From: Aselliscus stoliczkanus | Taxonomy: Eukaryota > Chordata > Mammalia > Chiroptera > Hipposideridae | DNA: 64,000 bases | Reading direction: 5' to 3' | Assembly (NCBI GenBank): GCA_033961575.1 | Contig: CM066734.1 | Coordinates: 82,916,501 to 82,980,500, forward strand | Shown: positions 1 to 12,500 of the stretch, in pieces | Position numbering within the stretch: the stretch's first letter is position 1 | Layout: each line of letters begins with the position of its first letter | Translations under genes and position numbers: made by a program | The notes under the pieces: model-generated | Told to the model about the DNA's origin: nothing | Database searches by the model: none | What the model saw: only the letters and a program-made list of their open reading frames with translations

Positions 1-618
1 CAAAGAACAAAGGGCACAAATAAATACTATAAAGGTTCAGTAGAAAAAGAAACCATTTCAGGGAAGGGGACAAAAGGTGATTTTTGAGAGAAGGTGGATG
101 CTGATTATGCCCAGACCAGGATGGGTTATACTTGAGAGGATGTACCTCTCATTGAATACTATGGAGGCCACACTTCAGGGAATCACAGGCAGTTGATAGT
201 TTGTAGCCCAAGGTTAGATTTGTGGGCCAACCTCTCTCACTTACTCTGAAACTCATGGTTCCTTTTGTGAAAGGAAGAGGTATGAATCACTTTATTTTTC
301 CTAATATTTCTATTCCTGAATGAACTACTGATAAAAATTATACTTTATAGTCATAATTCACATTCATGTACATTCAAATCTTAAATACAATACATTTACA
401 CTCATATAGTCAAGCTAGAGCCTTTAAGTTAGGATGTATTGTCATAGTGGACATGTGATGATTGATGTCCAGTGATGTACATTACTAAACAGTATGGGAC
501 ACTTTACTAAAGTCTCATAGAATTTAAAATACTCTATGTAACAAAAGTGATTTTACTGAGAATGTGCTTATTTACTGCACAAATAACTAATAAAGTAATT
601 GTTAAAGTCACATAAACA
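1..618. other. Upstream intergenic DNA, no gene seen
   Basis: AT-rich sequence without a convincing exon. The short open frames here show no similarity I recognise and no splice context. Weak old-repeat texture is possible but could not be assigned to a family. In other mammals PRR27 lies upstream of ODAM, but no exon of it is visible here. Confidence 0.4.
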
Positions 619-1020
619 GGGCCAGCAGAGTGGCTCAATGGGTTAAAAGCACAAGCTCTGAGCAACAAGGTCGCTGGTTTGATTCCCACATGAGCCAGTG
701 AGCTGCGTCTGAGCTGAGCTGTCACAAAGCTGCCAACAGGTGGCAGGATGGCTCAGCTGGTGAGAGCACGTGTTCCTAAAAGTAAGGTTGCCAGTTCAAC
801 TCCTGCCTGGGATGGTGGGCTACAGCCACCCACAAGTAAGATTGAACACGGCACCTTGAGCTGAGCTGCACTGAGCTGCTGATGGGGAATAGGATGGAGA
901 CTGGACTTGGAGCTGAGATAGCTGTGCCCTCCACAACTAAGACTGAAGGACAACAGCTTGGCTGTTCCCCTTCCCCAATTCCCCAATAAAGTCTTTAAAA
1001 AAAAAGAAAAAAGAAAAAAA
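619..1020 (+). mobile_element. Composite tRNA-derived bat SINE (VES/Rhin-like)
   Basis: The element opens with 'gggccagcagagtggctcaa', a degraded tRNA-like head with a B-box-like 'ggtttgattcccac'. A second unit follows ('caggatggctcagctggtga', then 'gttgccagttcaactcc'), and the 3' end is 'ccccaattccccaataaag' plus an A-rich tail to about 1020. The word 'taaagtcaca' occurs both just upstream (603-612) and just after the tail, which fits an imperfect target-site duplication. This family is the main evidence for a bat. Open frames read through it on either strand are not genes. Confidence 0.85.
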
Positions 1021-1029
1021 ATAAAGTCA

Positions 1030-3800
1030 CAAAATCTATTACCTTCATTGATTTGAGATTCATTATTGAAGTATGGCAACATATGAAAACACTCATTTTT
1101 ATAATTTATTATTTTAATCTGTTTCTTATATTTGAAATTGTGCTATGTCTCTCTTTTTTCTGGTTAGGTAGCTTAGTGCTTTAGAAAAACTACATGATTA
1201 AGAATCAAAAGATCTGCATGGTAGCCACAATTCTGTTACTTTTTTAACAGTGGAAAAAACAGTAATTTCCATGAAGGCAGAAACCATGTCTCTTCCATTA
1301 ATACTAAGTAAGTGCTCAATGCCTAGCAAGGATGTGGACTGCAGAAGCTGCACGCTAATATTGCTGTATGAATGAATGAATGAATGAAGTCACTGAGCCT
1401 TCTATACCTCATCTTTCTCATTGAAATGTGGAGGTGATATATGTATGCCTACCTTGATATATAAATGGAACTTCCTGGAAAAATTATAACTCATATGTAA
1501 GAAAATAACTTTTTTGTTATGTACAGTGCTAAAATTCAAATCTATTCTCTTGCTTTACAGAATATTGGTCTACATCACAATGGTTCTCTGTAAACCTTGT
1601 AATTGATTTTTCAGGTTAGTTGAAGGGGAAAAGCAGCAGACATTTTGAAAGGTGCTGTTTCCTCGTCATCATTTATGTTATTAGAACAGAGTTAAGACCA
1701 AGAAAATTTTAATAGTACGCAATCCAACAGTCATATGCACTTGGCATTGATATGCGTTTTTGTACTTTTAGTTGAATAAAGGGTATCCGGTGTTCTGGTA
1801 ATTGAACTAAAACAAAGTAATGAAGTCATAGTGACAATATCTGGTTCAGAATTTCCTCATCTTCAGGCACCTCAGTTTAAGATTTCTGCACCTTAATCCA
1901 TACAGACTGATATTACTCTGGATCTGTATCATCTTTTTTTCTCCCCTGAATAAAGGAGCTCATTTATTTAATTTCCCAGTGGGAGTACCTATGGGGTGAC
2001 TGACATAGGATAGAAAAATGAATAAGTTCAACATATCTGAATGGGAGAAACACAAAGACAATATCCACACTATGATGTGATAAGAATTAAACTAGGGCCC
2101 CTTGCTACTTCCCATCGTACTGAGAGATAATTTTGCCTCCAAGGACAGAGGGAGTTAGAAGCTATTAGGTAGGAAAGCTTAGCCTGTTCTTTTCTATTTT
2201 TACTTGTTGTGTAACTAGAGAGTTTGAACTGCTTTTTCTTTTTAGAATATTCAAGTAACAGAAAACAAAAACAAAAAGCAATGACAGAAATATCCTTTTT
2301 AATACCTTCCAACATGAGGAATATAGGTAGGTAAAACTATTCATCACCAGGATAATTTTTACATTGATTATATTTTGGCTCTGTAATACAGTTCCTAACT
2401 TTTTCAGTACTTGGCCCTGACAACTTTTTGGCTAAGAGTGGGGTTAGCTGTCTAAGACCCTGTACAAAGCAATGGAAAATCTTGGGAGACTGAGAGTTTA
2501 TGGTATACAAATTTAACTTAATAATATTCAGAATAGACCAAGGTCATTAATTGTAAATATATATCAACAGGCAATATAGCACCATCTACCTTGTTCCCCC
2601 ATTCAACCAATCTACTGGATTTTTCAGGCAACAATTGTTTACATTAACCACCCAGCTCTACTGAAATCTGTCATCAACATGCAGGCTAATCTAAAAAGAT
2701 AACATTCATAAATCTTGGGAAAGTTCCTTTCTAACAGATATATAATCTTAGTAGTAGCTTTCCTTCTTTAGTAATGAAAACGGTTTTGTTATTTTAACTA
2801 ACTTTTTTTGTCCTTCTGGTTTCTTAGGCTAGATTTTTAAAAAAATACTAATGTTATTTTAGTATGAATGAACCATGCAAGTTCTGAGAAGTGTGTTATC
2901 CTACTGAAAAACCAAATTCATTTAAAGACAGTAACTTTGTTTTCCTGTATGATAAAGTCACCATTAATTGTTTAAGATTAAATTAGCCAAAGAACTCTTC
3001 CACAATAGAAATTAATGGATACTATATTATTACAACATTTATGACCTTGGTCTGTCAGAGTGGTGTCAATATTAACATGTTGTTCCACAAACAAGACAAA
3101 TAAACACAAAACTCACTTTATGAAAAAAAATTTAAATAACAGGGATGTACAGATAAGAATACTTAGTTGAATTTTAAATATTAAAATCATAGTTAGCAAA
3201 AGAAAAAATTTTAAATGCAAAACATCACTTACCTCTATTTAAAAAAATGTAGGCTATCATGCTTTGTATTCATTAAATTATTTATTCCAAGCAACATCAT
3301 CACATGGGATATACGTATCATAGACACATAGAGATTCAGTAATTGTTTTTAGGATTTTATTCTGTAGGTAGGAGATTTACTGATGTTTTCAAGGTTAAAC
3401 CTAAAAGAAATTAGCTCATATTTACTCAAGCAAGCATTGAAGAGCCAAAGAATCTTTTCTACCCATAACTAGGTTGTAAATTTTTGTCTTTTAGACCTGT
3501 GCCGTATGTCTAATAATTCTATATTTTATTCTTTAAAATCCACATGGATCTTTGAATTTAATAAAAGCTTTTAAAATTACTTTATTAGGGTATCCATTTT
3601 AAGGATGAAATTAATCTAGAAGATTTAATCATAACCGAAGCAGAAACCAGGAATGATCACAGGGAAACATTTCTCAGGGGGTAATTTAATGACATTACTA
3701 AAAGTGTGGGAACCCATATACCACCTAGATGATTAGGAAAGGGGTTATTAGCTAAGCCATTGTCTGAAACCCACTGAATCACTGGTCCTTTTGAAATATG
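1030..3800. other. ODAM upstream region, no coding exon seen
   Basis: About 2.8 kb of AT-rich DNA between the SINE and the ODAM promoter. It contains a short ATGA-type microsatellite near 1368-1386 and probably old MIR/L2 fragments (for example around 1900-2090). No exon with splice signals and a recognisable product was found. Distal enamel-epithelium or gland enhancers could lie here, but nothing in the sequence identifies one. Confidence 0.4.
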
Positions 3801-3842
3801 ATTGGTCCTTTTTTTCAAAGATGGGTTTTAAAATATAAGAGA
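3790..3842 (+). promoter_or_regulatory. Probable ODAM core promoter
   Basis: A TATA-like element 'ttaaaatataag' (3829-3840) lies about 25-30 bases upstream of the inferred first exon. An inverted CCAAT box ('attgg', 3801-3805) sits within a short imperfect repeat of 'tggtccttttt' (near 3783 and 3804). These are ordinary spacings for a TATA-driven tissue-specific mammalian promoter. The transcription start is inferred, not seen. Confidence 0.55.
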
Positions 3843-3861
3843 TGTTCTAAGCAGCAGAGTT

Positions 3862-3924
3862 GAAAGACAAAGGAACACAGACCTTGCATGGGTCTAGATA
3901 TCTCTTCATAGGCAAAAGAGAGAG
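3862..3924 (+). other. ODAM: ODAM exon 1 (5' non-coding), inferred
   Basis: The exon begins about 30 bases after the TATA-like element and ends at a good splice donor, 'agag|gtaaga' (3921-3930). SCPP genes usually start with such a short untranslated exon. The 5' boundary is a guess from TATA spacing. The 3' boundary is supported by the donor. Confidence 0.55.
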
Positions 3925-4671
3925 GTAAGATATCAAATCTTTGCTTTCATATTATTATGAATCAAAATCAGTCAACTCTACAGGATAGACTACCAAGGTC
4001 ACACTGACTGCTTATATAGGTCAGTGATCTGAAGTAGGGCTGGGTTTTCACATTTGGAGGACAAGAGATAATATACTTCCGTGGGTTGTACTATAAATCA
4101 ATTTTGCAATTTAATTTTATAAACCTTTTCCCTGAATTAGAAAAATAATGACTCAGTTTCTTCATTTTAATATATTTTAATGTTACTCAACTTTTAGATG
4201 AAAATTATCTGGTATTGAACTTCTATTGTCAGATCTTTATTGAAGTATTTTTACTACTACATTAAATAGACATTAAAATTGTTTTCTTGATAAGGATCCA
4301 GTCATGGGCCTCCCATGGTCAGAAGGACTCACACCCTTCAGTGTAAAACAGTACAAAGGATGAGGCCATCTTGTCCATAACTCATTCAACTATATCATAT
4401 GCCACCAAATGAGTTATTTAGTCAAGCTAAAACCACAAGCAAACAATTTTGGTTTTTATAAGCAGCTGCTCTGGGAGAAAAGAATAATTTTTCTTGTAGC
4501 TATTTATAAATATACTTTTTATTTTAAATCCTAATATATAAGCAAAAACTATAATTTCCACTCAACTACCCTTCTGATTGAATAATACCAGCTAATTTTT
4601 GTTATCATGATTTTAATTAGTTTTTTTAAAGCTAAATTTCACAATTTATTTTCTAGATACTTCATCTGAAA

Positions 4672-7600
4672 ATGAAAACTGTAATTCTTTTGGGGTTACT
4701 GGGAGCCACGATGTCAGCGCCGGTAAGTGATTTCATGGTACAACTAAAATTATTGTTTAAAACCTGTAACAAATCTTTCTTTTACCTTTTTGTTTTTTTT
4801 TTAAGCTTATCCCACAGCACCTTTTGTCTGCAAGCCACAGCAATGAGGTTAGTTTGAAAATGTAAAACAATCTCTTCCTTTTTGTTTGTTTGTCTTTTTA
4901 AAAAAGAAATACAGGGGTTGGTGCGGGTGGGGCTGAAATTCCAAACCTAGCTAGAGACCATAAAATTCTTTGGTTCTTCAAAACTCTTATATCCAAAGGC
5001 ATTTCCAGTGTCATCTTTGTTTTATATACCAGATTACTTCTAAAATATTATTTGCCTCCCTTGTTTGATTGTAAATTCTTTAAAGGCAATGACAGTTCTC
5101 GCATATCTTTTTATCCTAATAGCACTTAATCCAGGTGTATATAAGAGCATAAAATGACTAACTAAACCACTGGAATGGGCTAAAGTTGTACAATCTCAAC
5201 CACAGCAGGGAAGAGGTAGTTAAATTCCAACCTCTAATCACTACTATTTAGTATAAGCTTAGTGAGAAAACATTTCACCTCTAACAGGAAACTATGATCA
5301 GTCAGCTATGACTTGTCCTGTACTTATAGTAAACACTGTTATTAATTATTTTAGCATGTGTATTAATCTTGTTTTCATATTATCTTTACTTTTTTTAGTT
5401 ACTGCTGAATCTTAATAATGCTCAGCTTCAGCCACTACATCTTCAGGTACCTCTACTGCAATAATTATTTTAAGAATGTTTTTCTACTGCCGATTTCTTA
5501 TTATGGTACTTTGTATGAGAACAAACATTTCTTATTTTTGAAATCTCAGTTTTTAAAGTTATGAACTTGCCCCATATATTCTAATGACCATTTGTTTGGA
5601 GGCTAAAGTAAAAATATAATCTGATTAACACGTATTTATTGAGAAGTTGGTATATGTCAGGCACAGATTCCCACAACTATGAGCTACTTAAATTAACTAT
5701 TCTACACGAAGTCATACTCAGCTTAATGGTTAAAAAAAAGATTTGAAACTAGTCCGGAAACTGCAGAAACTGTACTCTTTTTTCCCCCCTCATTCAGCCC
5801 CAAATTTCTCACGGCCATTGAGAATTGAGCATTGTTAATATTATTTGCACTGCTCATAATGTGCCAAGATGCTTGTCCTTTTTTTATAATGCAGCAATGA
5901 AAATATAGAAATTGTTTATATTTTGTCTCTTTCCTGCTCAGGATTGATTTTCAGTTATTTCTGAAATGAAAAGGAAATGTTTTCTTTCTTTTGTATCTTC
6001 CCAGGGACCATTTAATTCATGGATTCCTCCTTTCTCTGGGATCCTACAACAGCAACAACAAGCTCAAATTCCGGGACTCTCCCCATTCTCTTTATCAACT
6101 CTAGACCAGTTTGCTAGACTGTTCCCAAATCAGATAACTTTCCCAGGACAGGTCACTTTTGCCCAAGGAACCCAAGTGGGACAACTGGACCCCTCACAGC
6201 CTCAAACACCACCGCAGACCCAACAAAGCCTGAATCATGTAAGTTGAGCCTCTTCCATTTTGTTATTCAGAGGGGAGATAATGCAAGTTGAATGTGAAAA
6301 TATGAATCAGCTTTGTATTAAGATAGGAGTTACTGAGCAAGAATTTTCTCACAATAGGTTTCTACCACCACTGGAAGTACTTCTGTATCTTTTGATTTCT
6401 AACATGAAAAAAACCATATAAATCAGCTATTGTAGGATAACAACCACAAATCAAAATTGTTAAAACATGTCTTGGAAAAGATAATTAGGGAAATTTCACC
6501 TTTAAAAAAAGACAATTTGCAATAATGATGGTACATATAATAGATGACCTTTGTTGTCATAGAAGTCGGCTAATACAAATTATAGATTTATATGGTTAGG
6601 TCTAAGGAAAACAGCTCTGGAATTTTAAATTAAAAAGTCAAGTACAATATTTTTATGATTCCTTTTTTGGCAGGTGATACCCTATGTGTTCTCATTCAAA
6701 ATTCCTCAAGAGCAAGCACAGGTAAATAAATAGGATATCATCATTCCTATAGAGAGAAAGTACAGACACTCTCTTTGAATGCTTTTTTTATTAAATATCT
6801 GTAGCTCTGATTCCTATCACAGGGCTATAAAAACCCATACTATGATATTACTGTCTGGATACTGTTGTTGCTGGGCTGTCATCATTTGTTAATGTCAGAC
6901 TCACTTAATAACTCCTGAAGAAAGGCTTCTAAGGTGAACCCCCAGGACCCCTGAGTTCCCAGAGTATTACTGTGTTGGGAATAAAGAAGTGAACTTAGCC
7001 CTAAGTTATGTCCTTTCTGCATCCAAAGTGCTGACATTTGAGAAAAACTCAAAAGAAATACTAAGGGCTGACTTTGCCCAACACTAAATTCTTTTTTCAG
7101 AGTATTGAACTGATAAAATATGATATGATGTAGAGATAAGAAACACTTACCCATATTATTTGATAGTTATAAAATTCTGCTCAATACATTTCCAGGTTCC
7201 TGTATATTTTCAGCTTAATTCCACATTACAATCAAATGGTGCTTATTTTCATAAAATAGGAGAATCTTAAAAACATGAATGTAAGCTAGTAAAATCATTA
7301 CAGTAATATAGAAAACCCTCTCAGGATTAGGCTAATTAATTTTATAATATTCTGAGTTCAAAGAAATAGGGACATAAACTATATTATTCACCAGCAGAGT
7401 ATTGACTACTCATAAAAAGTTCAACCACTTGACGCTACTATAATTATAATTATTTAATTTTGTCTGAAAACAAAAATTACTTCTAGACATTATCTCACTG
7501 TATGCCACTATATTTAGATACATTACATATGGAATTACTTCATCTTAAGTATCAGGAAACTAAGTCTTAATGAGATTAAATTCTGAATCCTAATTGAAGT

Positions 7601-10600
7601 AAATAGCTGAGTTATAATATAATTTTTCACCCTTCCTTTAACCACTAAACTAGTGGCTCTTCACCATGGCTCGGATTAGAATTTCTAGTGGTAATTTTGA
7701 AAATTACATATGCCTGGGTCCTACCCACACCTAATGAATCAAAATCCCATGAGTAAAGCCCAAATATGATTTTCTGTAAAAATGCTCAATAGGTGATTTT
7801 GATTCTTAGCCAGGATTAAGAACCACCAAAATGTATTTCTCGAATCATAGTTGTTCTGTTTTTTTTTTTCTAAATTCTTATGTCTAATATAGTCTCTTAT
7901 TTAATATACTAGGAAACAAAACAGCATACAAAAGTATGTATGTACTATGACCCCATTTTGTATATACACATATGAACATATAGACAAAGATTTAAGTGGA
8001 AGTCAATACATGATAATGTGGGTGGTGAAGTTGCAGGTGATTTTATTTGTTCCTTGTCTCTGGATTTTCAAAATATTCTAAAATCTATGTGGATTGTTTT
8101 AATAAAATGTCAATTATTAAAGGCAATTTAATTTCTTGACATTTCATTCATTGTGGTAGAATTTCTAATATCACATCATGCAGAATAGTGATTCTCAAAA
8201 AATATAGAGGGAATTCTGTGTAGGATATCCTCTTGTTAGATATATGCTAAGTAATTTATATATAATGCCTAAAATTTGTATATAAAGTTCAAGGTGCCCT
8301 TTTTAAAAAGCATGTTCTTTAGTTGAACCCACTACTTCCTAAAGGTGTTTGACAATCAACCTTGAAACAAAATTCAGTATCATGTGCAATATAAGTTGTT
8401 TCTAAAGTTTGGGAAGTTCTGCTTTATGCATTCTTTTGTTCATAAAATTGCTAGATATATATCAGCTTTAAAATAATATTGACATTAGAAGATGTTTTTT
8501 TAAAGGCCTATGCTGATTCAGAGGAAGCTCTTACAAAACATTTCTGTCTACAAATAGATGCTTCAATACTATCCAGTTTACATGCTCCTACCCTGGGAAC
8601 AACCTCAACAAACAGTAACACGGTCACCCCCACCAACAGGACAGCAGCAATTTGAGGAGCAGGTACTGCAAGTGTTTGATTTTATTCTGATTAGTTCCAT
8701 GTAAGAAAAGAGAGGATAGGGTAAATTTCCAGAGGAGAAAATATTCTGAGTATGTTTAGTGCAAAAACTCAACAGTTTGAACTGCTGGTCATAAAAGGAT
8801 GCTGTGCTTTCTCCTAACATATCACTAATTTGGAAATGCTCTAAGGCTGGATTTTAAAACAATGAAATCAATTAGCATAATAATCTCAAGATCCATTCAT
8901 GTTGTCACAAATGGCACTATTTCATCTTTTCTTATGACACAATAGTATTCCATTGTAAATCAGACAGAAATAGTCAAAAAACATATGATTTCACTGATAT
9001 GTGGTATATAAAACTGGTAACAACAAAGGAACAAGACAAACAAAGAAACAAAAACTCATAGACACAGACAATAGTTTAGTGATTACCGATGGTAAGTCGG
9101 GAGGGGAATGGTAGAAAAGGGTAAAGGGGGTCAAATATATGGTGATGAAAGGAGAACTGACTCTGGGTGGTGAACACACAATGTGATATATAGATGAAGT
9201 ATTACAGAATTGTACATCTGAAACTTATACAACTTTATTAACCATCGAAACCCAATAAACTTTAATTTAAAAAAAGAGAGATGATATGAACTTTCAGAAA
9301 AGCATTTGATATAATATAGTATGTGTATATAATTTTATGTAATCATTTATTTCAAAATTATGACAAAAAGCATCATAGAAATTCTAATGCATGTTTTCAA
9401 AAATCTGACAGATACCATTCTATACTCAATTTGGATATATCCCACAACAAACAGAACCTGTAAGTAAATGCATACTTTTCCATTAGAAAAAAAAAAAACA
9501 CTTTTGAAACTACTTGCTGCATTACCTAATAAATCTATCAGTGCCGTTCAGCCAAAAACTACCAAGAACCAGATATCTAGCTGAACAAATTTGGATTCAT
9601 CCACTCATTGCAGTGAGGGAGAACACACAACATGAGGAACTGTGGAGTATCCTAATAGGGAGGTATTGAAATTACATCTTATAGGATCTGGGGTTGTGTC
9701 AGGAAATTTTGGGGAGAGTTCGAAGAGTGACAGTTCACCCTGGATTGGGTGTTCTCAAGACGTGGAGGAGGGGTAGCTCTATGATTGGATAACTTAATGA
9801 TTCTTACTTCAAAGATAAGAACAATGGAGCAAGGCAATACTGTGATTGGTAAAGAAGCAAGAGTTACTCAGATTAGCCAGTATATGAGGATGTCTGGTAT
9901 TTTCATGGCTTGTACCGCGATCTTGCTTTAGAAAAGATTACATAGTGGTCTTGTTTTTTGTCGCACCTAGTTGTGTTTGCAGGAGACCTCATCTGATGTT
10001 GGTGTTCTCTAGGGTTGTTAATGTTCAACAGAAATCCAGGGCCTAACAGGGAATGTCAGGCAAGCTCCTGACAGCACAAGCGAAGCTGTTGTATCAGGCC
10101 AGTTTCCCTGTGTCAAGAACTGTTTTTCTCTTTCTTAAATGTAAATGATTATTTTTGTTTTTTAAGAAACTAGTTTAAGAAATTGCAAGAGTTTAAGTGT
10201 GTTGGGTGCAAAACAATATATTTTATAGGTTAATGATTTAAACTTTTCAAACTTTCCAATTTTTCAGATTGTACCAGGACAGCAACAACTAACATTTGAT
10301 ACCTTCATAGGCACAGCTCCTGAAACTGGAGCAATGGTAAGATTCCTTACCACACATTGCTAGGGCCTAGCAATCAGCAAGTGACAACCTCCAGTTTCCT
10401 GCACTATTGTTCATTCTAATGAAATATTTATTATTATTATTCCATCAATGATTATAACATCCTGTCCCTGTAATTTTTTTTTTTTTGAGGGCAGTGTCAC
10501 TGGCCCTCATATGTGGGACCCAAACCAGGGCTGCTGGCTTCCCAAGCCAGCGCTTAACCACTATGCCACTTGGCAGGCCCTTGTCCCTGTAATTTTTTGC

Positions 10601-11320
10601 CAATGGAATTGAATTCACTCAGTTCATCAAATATTTCCTGAGGGACTACTATATGTCAGATACTCTCCTAGGTACACTCACTTAAAATCAGGTATTAAAA
10701 GACATCCACATTTCCAGCTATATAGGCATAGTCTCTCTAAAGGATAGGTCATAATATAGAAAATACCAAAGGTATTTACTTCTTAAATAAACTTGTTGCC
10801 TTGCATCTCAATTCTGTTGCTTTATATTCTTCCAATTTGACCTTGTGCTTCAACCTGTAACCACTTTATTTTCTTTCTCATTCTCTATAGCCAGCAGGAG
10901 GAGTGATACCATATTTACACAAAGAAATGATAAACTTTAGGCCTGCCAGTGGAGGAATTTTCATTCCTTCAACTTCACAAAAACCCAGCACAACAAGTGT
11001 TTTTGCTTCTGATATAGACCCAACTATTACCCCAGAGCTCATGGAAGAGAAGGTAGAGTAATCAAAGATTCATTATATGTAAGAAATTATTGTCTACTAG
11101 AAAATATAAAGTCAGTGCTTAATTTATAGGACTTAGTTATGAAAATAATGGGAGAGTTAATGATACAATAGAATATATGGTCTTAACCTTGAATGGGGAG
11201 GCCAATAATTGCTTAGTGATAATCAATTTATCAGAATAGAATTAATTTTAATTTAATAAGAGCTTCTTATGAATGTCCTTTTCTCAATAGGCCAAGACTG
11301 GTAGCCTAAAGGAACCATAA
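4672..11320 (+). CDS. ODAM: Odontogenic ameloblast-associated protein, ten coding exons
   Basis: ODAM is a secreted, proline- and glutamine-rich SCPP made by maturation ameloblasts and junctional epithelium, where it helps attach epithelium to tooth. Coding exons: 4672-4722, 4806-4847, 5399-5446, 6005-6238, 6674-6721, 8558-8662, 9412-9459, 10268-10336, 10891-11052 and 11291-11320. All have AG/GT borders and phase-0 junctions. They sum to 278 aa plus a stop, close to the 279 aa of human ODAM. The first exon encodes the signal peptide [17 protein letters not shown]. Recognisable family blocks are [20 protein letters not shown] in exon 5, [11 protein letters not shown] in exon 6, [18 protein letters not shown] in exon 7, [11 protein letters not shown] in exon 8, and a Ser/Thr-rich acidic tail ending SLKEP. 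The start is the first ATG of exon 2, 15 bases after its acceptor. No stop or frameshift was found. Introns hold a MER5A-like element, an L1 end and a short SINE. Confidence 0.95.
7637..7828 (+). mobile_element. MER5A-like DNA transposon relic in ODAM intron 6
   Basis: The left end reads 'ctagtggctcttcaccatgg' and the right end is its degraded inverted counterpart ('ttaagaaccacc'). The middle 'tgcctgggtcctaccc' and 'aatcaaaatccc' matches the general layout of non-autonomous hAT-Charlie MER5 elements. It is old and diverged. The strand is nominal. Confidence 0.65.
8880..9276 (+). mobile_element. L1 LINE 3' end in ODAM intron 7
   Basis: A 5'-truncated L1 whose 3' untranslated segment reads 'actctgggtggtgaacacac', then 'tgtgatatatagatga', and ends 'cccaataaactttaattt' plus A's. 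The same 3' end recurs on the plus strand near 33.7, 34.2 and 54.4 kb. The open frame on the opposite strand inside it is not a gene. Confidence 0.85.
9560..10130. other. Unclassified GC-richer block in ODAM intron 8
   Basis: This intron segment is less AT-rich than its surroundings and has the look of an old inserted element, possibly an LTR-type repeat ('ctatgattggataact', 'ctgtgattggtaaaga' are CCAAT-box-like). No flanking duplication or clear ends were found, so the class is left open. It contains no exon of ODAM. Confidence 0.3.
10480..10581 (-). mobile_element. Short tRNA-derived SINE in ODAM intron 9
   Basis: Read on the minus strand, it starts 'gggcctgccaagtggcatag', contains 'gttaagcgctggcttgggaa', and ends 'cactgccctc' plus A's. 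It is flanked by a perfect 17-base target-site duplication, 'tgtccctgtaatttttt', at 10463-10479 and 10582-10598. That is the mark of L1-mediated insertion and suggests a fairly young copy. Confidence 0.9.
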
Positions 11321-11349
11321 GACGTTGTCCTAATCATTCAGAATTTTTG
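11321..11349 (+). other. ODAM: ODAM 3' non-coding part of exon 11
   Basis: After the stop codon (11318-11320) the exon appears to run to a donor at 'gaatttttg|gtaggt' (11341-11355), joining the last non-coding exon near 12.3 kb. SCPP genes commonly keep the 3' untranslated region in a separate last exon. If this donor is not used, the transcript could instead end at an AATAAA near 11576. Confidence 0.5.
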
Positions 11350-12324
11350 GTAGGTATTTGACAAGAGGCCTGCATTAAGTACCGTGACATATCCTAAATT
11401 AAAAGAGAAAAACGAACAAATAAAAAAACTGTCAAGGGAACTAATGAAGATAACTTATCAAAATGAAAAAAAAAAGTTAGTGCTTCTATATTCCTACAAA
11501 ACTAATAATAATTATGAGACTTCAGCAATTTTTTAAATATCAAAATACATTTTTGAAAATCATGTCTACCTATGCAATAAACTTGGTATAAGTTCTGAAG
11601 ACACAAACAGTAAATATACTAGGTCCATGTAAAAGATATTCTACAGACACTATATATGGAGTTAGTTCTTCAAAATCATTACTTCACATTGCAAACTGCA
11701 AGTTGTAATGCCAACACATTTGTATTAGATTGGCATAAAATAAAGTCTCAAAATGATAGAAAAAAAAATTGCACAATCACATGGAAATTTAAAATTCCAT
11801 GACTTTTATGTCAAACATAACCTTATTTACCTGTACCAATAGGCTTGGTTGGATGTCAGGCCAATGGATGTTTGATAGAAGGATAGGCTGGCATGGCACC
11901 AAGAAGTAAAAAATATACTGAAAAGCAAACAATTTTGCCAGAAGGGAAAACTAAAAGGCAAAGTTTAGTGAAATCTCCTCCCTGCTGCCTATGAGTCTCT
12001 TCTGATTCCAACTTCTATGAAAATTAATACTCAGCATTCTTCAGATGAAAAAAAAGTCTATAAAAATACAACCAGAAGTGAATAGTATTAGTACCTTTTT
12101 AGAAAAGCCTCTCCTCTAATGCAACATTTTGTACAATGCAATTCAAATTATTTAATCAGAAGTACTAAAGGGATTTCAGTATAGTGTGACCTACATCTAC
12201 ATGGCATTAATGCCAGAAAAAGTAAAGTTCTCCACTTCTTTACTAAGAAATTTAGAAAATATCTAGGATATTTTACACAAAACAGTCTAATGGTACTAAA
12301 ATGTTGTTCTATCTTATTTTTCAG

Positions 12325-12500
12325 AGAAAAAAGCATGATGGTGCCTCGGATATCATTTTAGGCTATTTGCTTCCTCAATGCTAATATCAATTCTTTGAAA
12401 TATATAAAATATCTTGGCTTTTCTCCTGAATGTCTTTTAATCTAAATAGTTTTGCTCTAGAAAAATAATAAAAAATAAAAATCATTTAATAAGTCCTGTC
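12325..12500 (+). other. ODAM: ODAM terminal non-coding exon, inferred
   Basis: A strong acceptor ('tcttatttttcag', ending at 12324) is followed by about 140 bases without an open frame, then overlapping poly(A) signals AATAAA at 12467-12472 and 12474-12479. The end point is set about 20 bases beyond the signals. The minus-strand open frame overlapping this place is coincidental. Confidence 0.5.

Noticed and set aside
619..760. tRNA-like A/B-box words that could be taken as tRNA genes
   Set aside because: They are parts of SINEs with A-rich tails and target duplications. The cloverleaf is not intact.
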